Counted from the stretch's first letter, positions 49,141 through 61,652 are shown. The stretch: 64,000 bases of DNA from Sialis fuliginosa (GCA_961205875.1 OY540812.1:8184001-8248000), one strand, 5' to 3'. Numbers and translations are program-made. Notes: generated by a model not told the origin, from the sequence alone.

Positions 49141-49212
49141 TTCGTAAATATCTCGACTCCAGCGCCACCAACCGGGTCCATTTTTTGTAGAAATATTTCT
49201 TTCCACGTAATT
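49141..49212. repeat. Dispersed repeat fragment (CAGCGCCACC type), second copy
   Basis: AAATATCTCGACTCCAGCGC followed by CACCAACCGGGTCCATTTTT and AGAAATATTTCTTT matches the block at 2164-2218. Probably a retroposon tail. Confidence 0.5.
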
Positions 49213-49929
49213 GACATTAGTATAGTCAAAATAACTCAAAAAACACATCGAGCGGGAGACATTGTAGTTTCCTTACCCAAAAGTCCCACGAGCTAAACCT
49301 TGTGCTGACTCGGGAAGTCCCATTCAAAGTAGGATTTTGTGCAAATATTTGTTCATTTTCCTAGCTCATAAAAATACTATCTCGAGAATCAAAGTAGATA
49401 CCTATCGAAAAAAAAGTTGCTGTTTTAGAATTGCTATATAATACAATACCCAACAATATGACAGATATTATTAGAACTTACACTCAAACGTTTAGGTGTC
49501 AAGTTCATTTGTTTATCAAAACATTATTAAGTATGAAAAAAAAAAGTTTTCTATTTTTTGTAATTTGCATTTTATTCTACGTTTAATTTCCTTTAAAAAA
49601 CCTTCATAGATTTTGATCTAAAAAATTGTGTGAGCATGTAATAAATTTTTTTTAAAAGTATCATTTAGTTTGCAAATTAAATGAAAGTTAATGTAACTGT
49701 ATACGGTTTCTCTTCTCTTAAAATTTTTGTTATTTCTATGATATACAATTTCAGATATTAAGAACTCATGATTCATCTATAGTACACTATATGAACCGAA
49801 ATTTAAGTTAGGTAGGTAACTCGTATATAAAAACCTAAGCAATAATTAAATAATTAATTTATCATCAAACTAATGAGATAAAATTAATTGAAAACTACGT
49901 TCGAATGTACTTTAACAATTACGTATATA

Positions 49930-50165
49930 AAAGTAAAGCGACTGAAGAAGCTGAATCGTGCAATCTTGCTTGCGGCGTCGATTCACGCAGCGGTAATTTG
50001 AGTTAACCACAGCTTATAACAGCCCCTAATAGAGGCGCTGGGGTGCTCCGATCGAACGCGACCGATTTTATTCGAACCCAATTCAATCAAGCGACTATCC
50101 TCGTGTACCCCACACCCGACATACGGCAGACGACAAGGATGGAATGTACTTTGTTCGTATATGTT
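49930..50165. promoter_or_regulatory. Candidate regulatory island (GC-rich)
   Basis: One of the clearest composition islands of the intergenic region, about 9 kb downstream of the end of bagpipe. It includes GCGGTAATTTGAGTTAACC, ATCGAACGCGACCGATTTTA and GACATACGGCAGACGACAAG. No frame, no inverted ends. Possible enhancer of bagpipe or ladybird. Confidence 0.3.
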
Positions 50166-50310
50166 CGACTTTTGTCGTTTGTCACATAAAAAAGTTAACT
50201 AAATAATATTTGGTGATTTATAGCTATCTACAATATTTAATTAATTTTTTACTAATCTAGGTACTTTAAGTTTTTCAATTAAAAAATTATATCTTGTATA
50301 AAATAAGCTA

Positions 50311-50865
50311 AGGTACTGGCACCAGTTATGACCGCTATAAGAGCAAGGTTTACTGTTTTTGTGATTGACGGACTTAAATTATTTTTTTGTAATTCTCATG
50401 AACTCATGTTACTAATAAATCAAGTAACTCTTTATTTAATCAATTTAATTACCAATGTCCGCAAATATTGTTTTTTTTTTAAATTATAGCCTTTTATTTG
50501 GTTTTTGTTTTTTCTTCAGTAATGGATAAAGTAAAACCAGTAATGAGCACGCAGTGATGGACATTTGCTAATGATTACAAAATTATAAGTACTACGACAC
50601 AAAAGATAAAAAAGAAAGAATCGTCAAATTTGAAACAATGTAAAGCAGTTGCTATGATAATATAATAATTAATAAATAAATTATACTAATAATTAGAAAT
50701 GTTCACAATTTTGACACCTTTTGGCCGATTGTTATCAAATCACGCTGTAAGACAGTTAAATGTGTATAGATTAATATTCAAATATCAACAAATATTTCTA
50801 ATTCAGTACATTTAATTTAAAAATTGCCATTACTAGGGTCACATCCAAGACTGGTGCAGGTATCT
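50311..50865. mobile_element. TA-flanked MITE family A, copy 3 (555 bp)
   Basis: It starts AGGTACTGGCACCAGTTATG and ends ACTGGTGCAGGTATCT, with TA directly outside each end. It is the longest and best-ended copy and shares its whole interior with the 11.2-kb copy. The 10.2-kb copy is shorter by about 140 bp. Confidence 0.82.
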
Positions 50866-51560
50866 TATAAAGCAAAGAAAATGTTCATCATTTTATACGC
50901 AGACTGTAATTAATTTAAATATAAAAGTGTTCCACAATAAATTAAATTTGTATTGTATTTTTAAATGTGTCACCAAAAAAATCTTCAGATTTTAATAAAA
51001 AAATTGAGAAGAAAATCAGTGTTGATACTAAATGTTTTATTATGGGTCTGATCTTAACATTTGAAATAATATTTTGGAAGAAACATAGTAACTATTTCAC
51101 AACTCTTGCAAACTTTTTGTTGGCCAATCAAGAACGATTTAGCTCTTACGGTACGATTCTGTATTTGAAAAGAACATCTTATTTGAGTTGAAAAAGTCCC
51201 CTCAGAATTAGGTACCATTCACGAATGGAGATGCCGGCATTCATTGCTATCAAAAGATGACATAATGGCTTGTAAGAATTTCTTTGGAAGAGGTAATTTC
51301 TTTAATAAAATTATTTGAATAATGTGTCTATTGAATAACGAGGTATTATATATTTTTAAGTTCCAAGACAATTGTCTATAATTTAAATGTTTTCATCTTT
51401 CGAAAATGATTTAAAAAATTTGTTTACCTTTTATATTTTTATTGCATTATTTATGGTAATTTATTTGTATTATTGCAGAATTTATACATTCAAGATTTTA
51501 TGCAATATTAAAATTTTAATTTTGACGAGCTTTAGAATAAATTATTTATCTTAGTTCAAG

Positions 51561-51714
51561 AGCGGATCTATGGGTGTTATTTGATGCATGACCCCCCACT
51601 CAAACCGCTAAAATTAAAGAAAATTAAATAGAAAAATGCTTATTAAATATACTAAAGTAACTTTTTTGTCCAAGAACCCCCTCCCACCAAATTGTAAACC
51701 CAGATCTGCGCCAG
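51561..51714. repeat. Short dispersed repeat with GCGGATCTA / AGATCTGCG ends, copy 2
   Basis: Starts AGCGGATCTATGGG and ends CCCAGATCTGCGCCAG. It shares the interior TTATTAAATATACTAAAGTA and TTTTTTGTCCA with 818-960. Same small transposon-like family. Confidence 0.5.
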
Positions 51715-53420
51715 TCTTAGTTCATCATAATATAAATTAAATTCTGGATTTTTTTCATTATATAAAATATACTATTCATTTTTAATTTTTTTTGATAAAG
51801 GCTGATTTTAGTGTGTATAAGGTTATTCGATTTTTTTTCTATCCACCCCTGATTCGATAGCAAATTCATTTGAACTGACAACCACCAACACTTAGTATTC
51901 TTTTCAACACTAATCAGTTCTATTATTCTGATTCCCTTTATGTTTGAATTGTTCAATTGAACAGTGTCATTGAATAGATATATATTTTTAGAATATATTT
52001 TATTTACAGTTGGTTATTGTTAAAATGTATATTTAAAAAAAATTGATTTATTTTAACTTTAGTAAAAATGATTTTAGAGAATATTAATTTATAATAAATA
52101 CAGTCAAACTTCTATGGATCGTTTATGAAGGGATTTAATCAACTAAACGATAAAATAATAAATACGGAGAATTTTTATAGGGCATTATTTTTAGAGTCAT
52201 ATCAATAAAATAAACGACATATGCGATCGATTGAAATTTCACTGTATAATCATTTAATGCACGTATAATAATCGAAGAAATATACATATATTGTAGATAA
52301 ACTGCGAAAATGTAAAAAATAATAATAAATATTTTATATACGACCATAAATTCCATTTCTTATTTAATTATCAAAATAATTTTCTATAGAGACTACAGAA
52401 ATGTATCCAGATAATTGAAAGCATATTGTACCTTTATCGAGTTGTTATATGATTATTAGATATAATCGCTTTATTGACATGTTCGTATGTATATAATAGA
52501 TAAAACGGTATATGCAGTCAATATTTTTGTGGATACGACGGTAACGCATATAGAAGATTTACTAGTGCATAAGATCATACTTACACATCAACACATCTTA
52601 AGGCCCTAGTCGTAGGTTTTATTGTTTTTTTATTTTTTTTTTCAGCTACCAAAAAAAATTGATTAATCATCCCTCCACATGGTCCCTACATTTATCTTAG
52701 AAGTCCTAGTTTTACTTAGTTTACGAGTATAATGCGCTACTGTCTCGAGGCCCCCATCTAACGCCTCATGAGCAGGTTCGTAAGTACGGCTCTGTTTCAC
52801 TGTATATAAAATTAATTTTTCATTTTCCTTTGTCCTGTATATAAGGATCTATTCTTCAAATAAATATATTAATTGATATAATTTGAAGTAATGTATTTGG
52901 AAAACATTATTAAAAATAAAATTGAACGCGGCAATTCTAATGAGTCTTTTTTAAACAATAGTTATTTGATCTTTTATTTTCAATGCACTCGTTCAGTTGT
53001 TTACTTTACTAAACCAACTAATCTTAACTAACTAAATATTTAGTGATATTAAGTATTTTATTTGTACAATACAAACGATTCCTACCTACGGACGAAACGT
53101 TATAAGGATATTTACTGTTCAGGAACATTAACGAGGGTAGTGTCTAAAACTATGCAAATGAGTAACTGATAATGTTGTCTTCGAAATTGAGTGTGTGAAA
53201 TAATGAAAAGGGAGGAGAATATTTGCATATTACCTATAGTGTTTATTTATCGAATATTTTAAAGAAATTCGATATTATTGAAGTAAATATAGATATCTAA
53301 TTTCGCAAAAAGATATAATAAAAATTTATGTATATTGTAATAATTTTATTCTTAAATATATCAATATTTACTCGCCCAAAGTATTTTTTTAATAGTGTAG
53401 AAATAAACTATTACATAGTT

Positions 53421-53707
53421 GATACCCGCGACTTCGTTCGCGTTATATATACAATAATAAGATGTATATGATTCGCGTGGAATTTAGGTTAGGTATAGGA
53501 GCTGTCACCCATGAAGAAGAAGAATAAGGTTGAGAAATACAGATTTCTGTTATGATAGTCGATAAAACAGGTCACTTATGCTATGTACTATGTACTTTAT
53601 CTGGATATAAGCTATCTCCCTGCCAAATTTCAATAAGATCGGTTCAGTGGTTTAACCGTTAAAAGGTAACAAACAGACAGACATATTTTCGCATTTATTA
53701 ATATGGA
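53421..53707 (+). mobile_element. Lepidopteran-type retroposon tail, plus orientation
   Basis: Opens ACCCGCGACTTCGTTCGCGT, then TGGATATAAGCTATCTCCCT, TTTCAATAAGATCGGTTCAG, a GGTTTAACCGTTAAAAGG block, ACAGACAGACATATTTTCGC and TTATTAATATGGATG. This arrangement is abundant in lepidopteran introns and is the strongest hint to the host order. Truncated and non-coding. Confidence 0.7.
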
Positions 53708-55200
53708 TGTATGTTAACTAATATAAAAATGATTTATAAAAAAAGTTTACATGAGAATGTCTTAAATATAATACCCCTACAAAGAAGTACACATTGAAAA
53801 TTTTTAACAACATATATATATACTTATTTATTAATTTAAGCCTAATGGATTTTTTTGTGTATATCGGTTTCACGAAAATCGTGAAATTACGTTTACCAAC
53901 ACTTGAATAAAGTGGTTCTCGTAAACTGTGCATTACACATGTAAAATATCTATACAAAACGTTTTACAGACACTCAAACATAGAACATAGTGTACTATTT
54001 ACATAGCGAAATACTCTACAACTAAATATGATAGAATTTTATGAAATGATTCGAGTAGGTACGAGGTATTAAATTATTTAAAATTATAAAATAATAAATA
54101 TTACTGACCATTTGCAATATGAAATAATTATTTCCTAAAAATATTTTTTAAATTATGATTCATTTGATCTTGTTAATACATACCTATTAATAAAATAATA
54201 TTTTTATGAATAATAATTAATTTTTAATGCTCTTATAAATTGTATTCAGCGGCAGTTTTAGGAGAGGGGGGGGCGAATAAGGGCTACCACCCGAGGCGTC
54301 AGGCCGAGAGGGGTGGCACACAATGGGGCTTAAGTGACTTTTTGTTTCAAATCAGTGTACACATACAGGCTGCAATTTTTGAGTAAAGATAATTTAAAAA
54401 AATCTTTCTAGTTAAATTTTGTATTGATCTGTTAAGCTCGATTTTGCAAAAAAGATTGCTAAAAATATAATATATTTAAGTCCTATTTGTTCTTTTTTTT
54501 GGCAATAAAATTGTATTATTTTCAAAAATATATTTTTATTATTAGAGTAATGTATTTTTACGGATTGACATGATGAACTGCTCGTCTCAAGAAGGAGGGG
54601 AGGGGGATAAATCTCACCCTGGGCGCCAGACTTACTAAGGCCGGATCTGACTGTATTAACCAATATAAATTGAAAATGAATTATATTGCAATAAGTATTT
54701 GAGTTAATATCGACAAACCATCATCCAGTTACAAAACACATTTAAAACAAGATGTGCTGTTAGTTCTTAAATTAGCATATAAACATAGCAACTATCAATG
54801 GAGCAACTAATTCATAAATCAGCTATTGAATGATCATGACGCAATAGAATAAGTGTGTATAGTGGTTACAATCAATTTACAACTCTTGTACTGGAATATT
54901 AAAGCAATACATTCTTAGTCTCGAGTGCCACCTGAACGGTAAGTGCACTTTAGACTGTATTATGTCAGACCCTGAAGCTAAGGTTAAATAATTTATAATA
55001 CATTTCAATGATATTCTTCACATACCATATTTTTCATTTCCTGCTGTGCGAATGGAAGGAAGATGGTAATTAAGAAAAAATAATTTATTTGTTTTGTATA
55101 AGATTTAACCGAAAATTTGGTTTATTTTATACAATTTACTTACATTTCTTCTTCATTTAGTATAGTTAAATATAGATATGTATACAATACAATATCTATC

Positions 55201-55375
55201 TAGAGTCACATGCAAAAGTGGTCGACTAGTTTTCATTCAAATTCGCTTATCACAAACTTAGTAGGCTCCTCCATTTGATTATTATAATATTTTAATAATT
55301 TTTCCATCTACCAAACAAAAACAGATCTTTTGAAATTCATTTGCTAAATAAAGAAGTACTCTTCGTTTATAGTAG
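55201..55375 (+). repeat. 180-bp dispersed repeat, copy 2
   Basis: AAAGTGGTCGACTAGTTTTC, GCTTATCACAAACTTAGTAG and ACTCTTCGTTTATAGTAGG match 33715-33895 in order and strand, with about 15-20% differences by eye. Confidence 0.6.
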
Positions 55376-56389
55376 GTACTCATATATATTTGTGTGATTA
55401 AATTATTATGTATTTTATTTAAAAATATATAAGTAAATTTTGTAGCAATAAATATTTGATATTCCGAATTTGTATAAAAGACAAAATTATATATCTTATA
55501 TAGATTTTGTAATTTAATTATTATTTTTACTCGATTTCTTAACGATTTTTAAGAATAGAACGGAGAAGTTTTCGTTGTCAATACAAACTTTGCGCATTAT
55601 AAACGGGATCTTTGAGCGTTAAAAACGGAAATATTTATATATTAATTTACTGCCAAAAACTCATCCGTCGGATTTATGATTAATATATTTTCAACCATAT
55701 TTATTTTAGGTAAGTAACTAATATTATATATTTTTGTGTTATATGTACGAATTTACGTATGATTATTGTTATTCAAGTGTGTTACAATGTAAATTTTTAT
55801 TATTATTCGTTAAAAAAATCATGCATCTTAAATACCGATAACTTATTAATGAAGCAGTGGTGCCAACACTCATAAACCCAATGAATTATTTTGCTCGTTA
55901 TTTTTTGTGTAATTTAAAAATAATAAATAATTAAATTAAATTAAACATAAGTCGCTTTATTAGATACTATTACAGTTTTAGCCTACTCCAAAATTTTCAA
56001 ATTATTTCTTAAAATAGTATCAATACATGTGGATTTAAGACACCTGGCGCCACTACTAATTTCAGGAGGGTTAACGTTTGCAAAATACATATAAATATAG
56101 TGCCAATATTAAAATCAAAACTTTAAGTTTAAGGAACTTGAAGGCTCGTGCAAACAAATGAAAGTGGGGATATAAAGGGCCCCTCGATCACTTGCTGTCT
56201 AGGGCTCTAGAGCCTCTAATTACGGCCCTGCTTATAACAATAGTACATCCAAGTTGTGTGGTATATACACTACACATATTAGTTTTGTTCCCAGGCAAGG
56301 ATTATCGAATAGGGTTTTAATGCAATTAAACGTGTTAAGATTGATATGGCCACTTATTGTCGACTAAAATAGTTGTTCATGAACGTAAA

Positions 56390-56525
56390 CATGCATAGCT
56401 CGTAAGTAGATCGTCCACTTGACGTGAGTGGAGATGTACTTAAGCAGCCTGATGGTTTGTCTTAACATGCCCTCTTACGTCAACAATGTTGTGGCGCGAC
56501 CAACCCCGAACACCATGTCGTATTT
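56390..56525. promoter_or_regulatory. Candidate regulatory island with an NK-type site
   Basis: GC-richer stretch about 2.8 kb downstream of bagpipe. CACTTGA at 56416-56422 matches the NK-2 class core bound by Tinman, a known direct activator of bagpipe in flies. The site lies in a loose palindrome CCACT-TGACGTG-AGTGG. One site can occur by chance, so this is only a pointer. Confidence 0.25.
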
Positions 56526-58959
56526 GTAAATAAATATAAATTTATAATATTCGTGTCTGGAACAAGATTCCAGTCGTTGGGCAAGCATTCGGTGTACTCT
56601 AAAAAATTAGCCATATACAGAAGATAAAGATATGTGAATCGATTAAAGTTATTGTACTTTTTTTTAATAAATATTATTTTTATAAGACAGTGTGATAGGT
56701 TCTTTAATTTATTAGAATAAAATACGTGAACAATTTTTGTTATTATAAAAACGAAAAAAAGTGAGTTAGTTATGTTTAGCTTTTTAAAACATAAAATGTT
56801 AATGTTAAGGCATATTTTTTGACATAAAACTTTTATTAAAAAAAATTTTGAAAATTTCTGGGTATAAAGTATAATACTTCTATAATCTCTTTACATTCAT
56901 ACGCCTTAATTAATAAAACATACTGGCGTGTAGATAGAAAAATCAAAATAAAGACTATATATAAAAAAAAATTGTTTTATATAATATCTCATATTTCCTT
57001 AAAAACCCTAAAAACTAAATTATGTACTACGCCATGTAAATAAAACAATAAACAGTTTTAAAAACAAGAGGAACATAGTGTTTTAAGAATCTGACAGGAT
57101 AATCTAAATAAGCCAAGTATTAAGTTACTCTTGAAAGAGGAAACAACCTAACATACCACCCATATACATACATTATGATAGATATAGTGCCCTTGTTGGA
57201 GATCATAAGTTCAAGGTCACTGAAGTAGTATAGTATAATCATTGAATTATGTTCTAATCTATCTATATTAGAATTTTTTAAATTAGTTTGATATTTTGTT
57301 CTTATCTAATACATACATATATAAACTTGCTATAAGCACTTGTAAATACCTGTAAAGAGTCTAAAATACATTGATATCTTAATGCCGGGTAATATTCCAG
57401 TATGAGAATCTGAGTGACTTTATAAGAGATACAGATTTGGTTAAATAAGATGAATTATTTGTAAAGAAGGGGTAAGTATAACTACATGTGGTTTTCTTGG
57501 TACACCAAAAAAATCGAATTTCTTTTTGGCTATAACATTTTTGTCAAAGTAAATAAGTAGATACTTTTTGTTTGCGGTTTCATAAGAAATTTTTTACGTA
57601 GAATTGATTAGTGCTTTAAGAATTTTTATATTATATTTCGTTTTCAAATTACAAGCCCTAACTTTAGGTTTTCATATAAGCTACTATGTCACTTGTAATA
57701 CTTATTTTCGAAAATTAGACGATGAACTAAATATTAATGGTATTTGTAAAGTGTTTTATTATAAACGTTAAAGTTGGTCATGAAAAACAAAAATTGTTAA
57801 ACAAAATTAATAATAAATAATAAACTATTACAAAAAATGGATAGATGGCTGCGGCCCGCAGACTCCCTTTACTTTTGGTGATCCGTGTTTGTTGTTAGAT
57901 AATAAAAAAAATCCTATAACAAAAAAAATTGAATTTTACTTTTCACGACAGTTAATCCAAATAAGTATAAATCTATATCCAACGACAATGTAACTAAACA
58001 CTACATTAACTCTTGTATAGCACGCATAAAATCTTATTATAATATCTAACCTTAATACTTTCATAGTGTTTATTCTATGATATCTACTTCCAGTTGTCTG
58101 AGTATTAACACATGTTTTCATCTTGTCTTAGTTTACGTTAACGTAACTTAACACTTAAGAGATAAGCAGACAAAAACATGGTTATTAAGAAATTATAAAC
58201 ATTTTATCAGCATCTAGTATCTCAACGACTACAGTTTATGACAAATAATTACTTAAATTATTGTATCTGTGTACTGTGTATTGTTTACGTTTAATCTTGT
58301 GGAGTGTAAAGAACATGTTGGAATGATTTTAATAAAAGACATGTGAGTTTACAGTATAATAATCCATATAAAGCTTGTATACAGCATCCTGTTAGTAATC
58401 ATAGGATTTTATCTTGTGTTACCCTTAATTTATCGGAATCTTTATTTGAAACTTTTTAAGAATTTTACTTACCTACTATTATTATAGTCCAGTGCTTAGA
58501 CAAAAAAACTCTGGAATAGAATAAAAAAAACAATCCAAGCGAATATCTGGGGAATCAATTAGGTTCATGTATGTACATTAAAATAAAATAAAAGTATACA
58601 ACGGTAATAAGGGACTTATCATCTAAAAATTGGCCTAATAGTACAAAAACGATTTATTTTTTAAAATTATTTCCAATAATGTTATGGATACGTCTACGTA
58701 AAAGAATTAATAATTCGATGATTCAATTGTTACATGTAAATTTTAAGAAATACAATTAGGTTTCGTATAGTCAACAAACACTATAGAATATTAAATGCTC
58801 ATATTTCTGGAAAGTATCGCAGGAGCGTCGATAGTGAGTTTATTATTGGATTCTACTAAAAAATAACTTTAAATAACAAATATATATTTCTACTAATAAT
58901 ATTTTTCCCTATAGGAATGAAAAAATACAAATAATACAGAAGATATTTTAAAACAATTT

Positions 58960-58965
58960 TTTATT
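58960..58965 (-). promoter_or_regulatory. Candidate polyadenylation signal of bagpipe (AATAAA)
   Basis: On the minus strand AATAAATAAA lies about 340 bp after the stop codon. Another AATAAA nearer the stop (about 59080-59085) is an alternative. Chance hits are common in this composition. Confidence 0.3.
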
Positions 58966-59301
58966 TATTCATTTCTGTGCATACATCAAATTTTTTATCT
59001 TACATTTTTCATAAAACTATTATTTTCCAACGTGATTTTTTGTATTTACATTTACAATATTTTAACTGTGCACAATTATTTTATTTTAATACAATCTAGA
59101 ATGTCTTTTTATCTACAAAATTTTCTATAGAAAAAATTACAATTACATAATAATTGTTTTTATATACATGTAGAAATGAAATGAAATATTTTGTTGAATC
59201 AAATAAAAAGAGAACGTAAAATGTGCACATATTTTTGAAAATATATTAATTTACATCAACATTAAATAGAATATATACATTTCAAAACAAAAACACAAAT
59301 A

Positions 59302-59805
59302 TTACTGATCAGAAATATTAGAAGCTTGTGTTTCCATTGCATTATCATCTTCTTTAATAATGGATTGAGGACTTGCTAAATTATGGCCAAGCATAGCAGG
59401 ATGATAACAATTAAAATATGATAAAGGCAAAGGTACGCCTAACGTCCCGCTATTGTACTGCTGTTGATAAATATTCAATACTGACTGTTGGAAAGATTTG
59501 TTAGGAACTTTGGAATCGTATAAAAAGTTTTTATTTTGAAACTGACTTAAAAGATTTGCTTCGTTTTTAATAATCTGTTCATAAACTGATTTCTGTGAGA
59601 GATAATCATTCTTTTGATCATTGTAGTAACTAGGCTTTGGGTGAATGGCGTTATATTTCTGATGAAGAGCAAAGAGCGGTATGTCATCTTTGACTAACAC
59701 TTTCACAGCAACTTTCCGTGCATTTTGGTTGATCAAACTACTTTCTTGCATTTGCATTTGTTTTCTTTTAGTTTTGTATCGTCGATTTTGATACCAAATT
59801 TTAAC
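59302..59805 (-). CDS. bap: Bagpipe (NK3-family) homeobox protein, last exon
   Basis: The acceptor CTTCTTGTTACAG precedes GTT at 59805 and the stop TAA is at 59304-59302, giving 167 residues. The first 16 residues, VKIWYQNRRYKTKRKQ, are homeodomain positions 45-60 and complete the domain begun in the upstream exon; an intron between positions 44 and 45 is common in NK-type genes. Tyr54 is the NK hallmark and Asn51/Arg53 are intact. Position 49 is Tyr where NK3 proteins normally have Phe. Then RKVAVKVLVKDD matches the conserved NK3 motif after the homeodomain (as in vertebrate Nkx3-2). The remainder is Asn/Gln/Tyr-rich and low in complexity, ending in SNISDQ. It is a nuclear transcription factor that, in flies, drives visceral mesoderm (midgut muscle) fate downstream of Tinman. 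Confidence 0.93.
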   Translation of the reverse strand, partial: VKIWYQNRRYKTKRKQMQMQESSLINQNARKVAVKVLVKDDIPLFALHQKYNAIHPKPSYYNDQKNDYLSQKSVYEQIIKNEANLLSQFQNKNFLYDSKVPNKSFQQSVLNIYQQQYNSGTLGVPLPLSYFNCYHPAMLGHNLASPQSIIKEDDNAMETQASNISDQ

Positions 59806-60302
59806 CTGTAACAAGAAGAAAAGTATTTGTAATAGTACATACATGTGATATTACTTTTTAATGGGTTTATCCACTTTCATATATACACTTAGTTACAGCT
59901 ATATGGATTATTCACGTACCGTATCTAATTGCTAAATGAAATACAGGAAAATAGGTATAAGTACTACTGTAATTTATCTCAAGTAAGTATTATTTGAAAC
60001 TATCAGAAAATTCTACCGATTCGCATATGTAAATAATTTTAATTATGTACCTCAATTTATGCATGTGTATTAATGGTAAGTACTCGTTTTTGTCGGCAAG
60101 ATATATGCATTGCAAATTTCCATTTAAAAAGCTCTTAAAATGTTTAATTTTACTTTAAAATAGTTTGCAGGAATGAGGATTTTTTTGCAACTTAAGACCT
60201 TTCTTTGGTTAATCAGGCCGTAAAATGGAAGAAGAAATTTAATACATTTAAAAATGCCATCAATGAGTTTTTTCGAAGTCATTCTTAAGAATTTTTAACT
60301 TA

Positions 60303-60463
60303 GAGTGTTATGAATAAAACGGAGTATAAGCTTATATTTAAGAAATGTGTAGTTTCTGCTCAGAATCAAATAAATAAAAATTTTATAAATCATATGATTC
60401 TAAGCATAAACTCAAAATTTCTTGAGCATAAGCTTATATTCCGTTTTATTCATATACCACCCT
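60303..60463. repeat. Foldback MITE in the bagpipe intron, about 160 bp
   Basis: TATGAATAAAACGGAGTATAAGCTTATATT on the left (quoted in part: ATGAATAAAACGGAGTATAA) is mirrored by TTATATTCCGTTTTATTCAT on the right, and GTG/CAC extends the pairing outward. The arms are about 40 bp; the centre is unpaired. The 61-codon frame across it is a by-product. Confidence 0.75.
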
Positions 60464-61015
60464 TATTTTCGGTAAGTAAACAGATTTACAATTAACATGG
60501 ATAGTTTAAAAACGAATGATTAACTAAACGAATAATTTAATAAATGTATTAAATTAATTTATTCCAACTAAAAATTTATAATTTATCAATTTTCAAGTTT
60601 TTTATGTTCAAACTATTTTCAAACAATCTTATAAAAAGTTCCTCATTCCTAGTTAAAAGTAACATTTAAATTTTGAATAGTTAAATCAATTGATGAATTA
60701 ATTGTCTGGTAAACTTTGGTTTTTATGAGGTAATATTAACTTTATTCATAAGTCTCGTCGAAACTTCTCGCCGATAGTTTCGGTTTTAAAATATTGCCAA
60801 CAATTGGTATTCTGGGTTCGGTGTTGACACTTCGGTACAAAATAATAAATACATTTCTTGTATTTAAATTTAAAGAATTTCCGGATGTATAAAACTGAAC
60901 AATTGAACATATATAAGACGAAACATGCTTATGTCTCATTTCTTGCAAAGCCTTACATTTAAGCGGACCGATACAGCAAATATTTACGGTTTACTAAAAC
61001 TCTGTAGTACGTATA

Positions 61016-61596
61016 TGGGCAAATCCACAGAACGTGGCCGCATTAGCTTTAAATTAAAATACTCAAATGCTTCTTAAAAATGGAGCATTGAACGCACACT
61101 CTTCTATGTCGTCTCAAAATCTTCGTAACAAAGAGAAGAATAATTGGTCTCAATTTCAGGAGTGTGCTTCGGATGTTCCAAAAGTTACAGCAAATAAACC
61201 AAATAAAAAACGCTGAAATTACCGTTCGCTGGATAAAACAATCGCGCATATGAAATGTAAGAGGTGTGCGCCTTTGAAACTCCGGGAAAAGGTTCATTGT
61301 ACCAAAAAACATGTCCAGTAAAAATTTCAGATTCATTGGTTTGAATCTGAGAAAATTGCGGTGGTATGAATTTTTCTTTTTTTAAAAGTTCCATTCTGAA
61401 AACGTGAAAATAACCGATTCTTCAATGCAAATTGTGCTGCAGTTTTTATATGAATCAAGCAATCGACTTGTAACTCCATGTTTACATCCACAATAAAGTA
61501 TACTTTGAGTTCGTGTACTTATGGGTGGGTAATATACATTCCCACACGCGCACTATTGCCGTTCCCCAAAGCGGCCACGTTCTGTGGATTTACCCA
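61016..61596. mobile_element. TA-flanked MITE in the bagpipe intron, 581 bp
   Basis: It starts TGGGCAAATCCACAGAACGT and ends ACGTTCTGTGGATTTACCCA. The terminal inverted repeat is 26 bp (through GGCCGC/GCGGCC) with one mismatch, and TA flanks both ends. The interior is GC-richer than the intron; minus-strand frames of 69 and 95 codons show no transposase motif. The near edge is about 55 bp from the splice donor at 61651-61652, so it could affect splicing. Confidence 0.82.
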
Positions 61597-61652
61597 TACA
61601 TACATACCTATTAGCCATGCTTTATATACTATACAATAAATTAAAAATTCAC

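Larger units (their letters stand above)
44357..50310. other. Intergenic DNA, no gene seen
   Basis: Contains an inverted-repeat element at about 45.44-45.75 kb, a hAT-type MITE (47254-47484), a retroposon-like block (49141-49212) and a GC-richer island (49.93-50.16 kb). The rest, including 45.8-47.2 and 47.5-49.1 kb, is AT-rich; TACATA-type simple sequence lies at about 47.84-47.93 kb. Confidence 0.55.
50866..59301. other. Intergenic DNA downstream of bagpipe, no gene seen
   Basis: Contains a GGATC-ended small repeat (51561-51714), a retroposon tail (53421-53707), G-rich transposon debris (54.25-54.65 kb and 56.16-56.23 kb), a dispersed repeat (55201-55375) and an island (56.39-56.52 kb). 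The last several hundred bases before 59302 should be the bagpipe 3' UTR. Open frames of 60-83 codons here show no domain and are not credible genes. Confidence 0.55.
59806..61652 (-). other. bap: Bagpipe intron splitting the homeodomain (1,847 bp)
   Basis: The donor ACGCAG|GTGAAT and the acceptor TTGTTACAG are clean, and the intron is phase 0 between homeodomain positions 44 and 45. It contains a foldback (about 60303-60463) and a 581-bp MITE (61016-61596). The remainder is AT-rich with no evident exon. Confidence 0.88.

Noticed and set aside
61049-61394. Two overlapping minus-strand frames inside the bagpipe intron, possible transposase remnant
   Set aside because: No DDE/D pattern or helix-turn-helix is visible, and the element is far shorter than an autonomous transposon.
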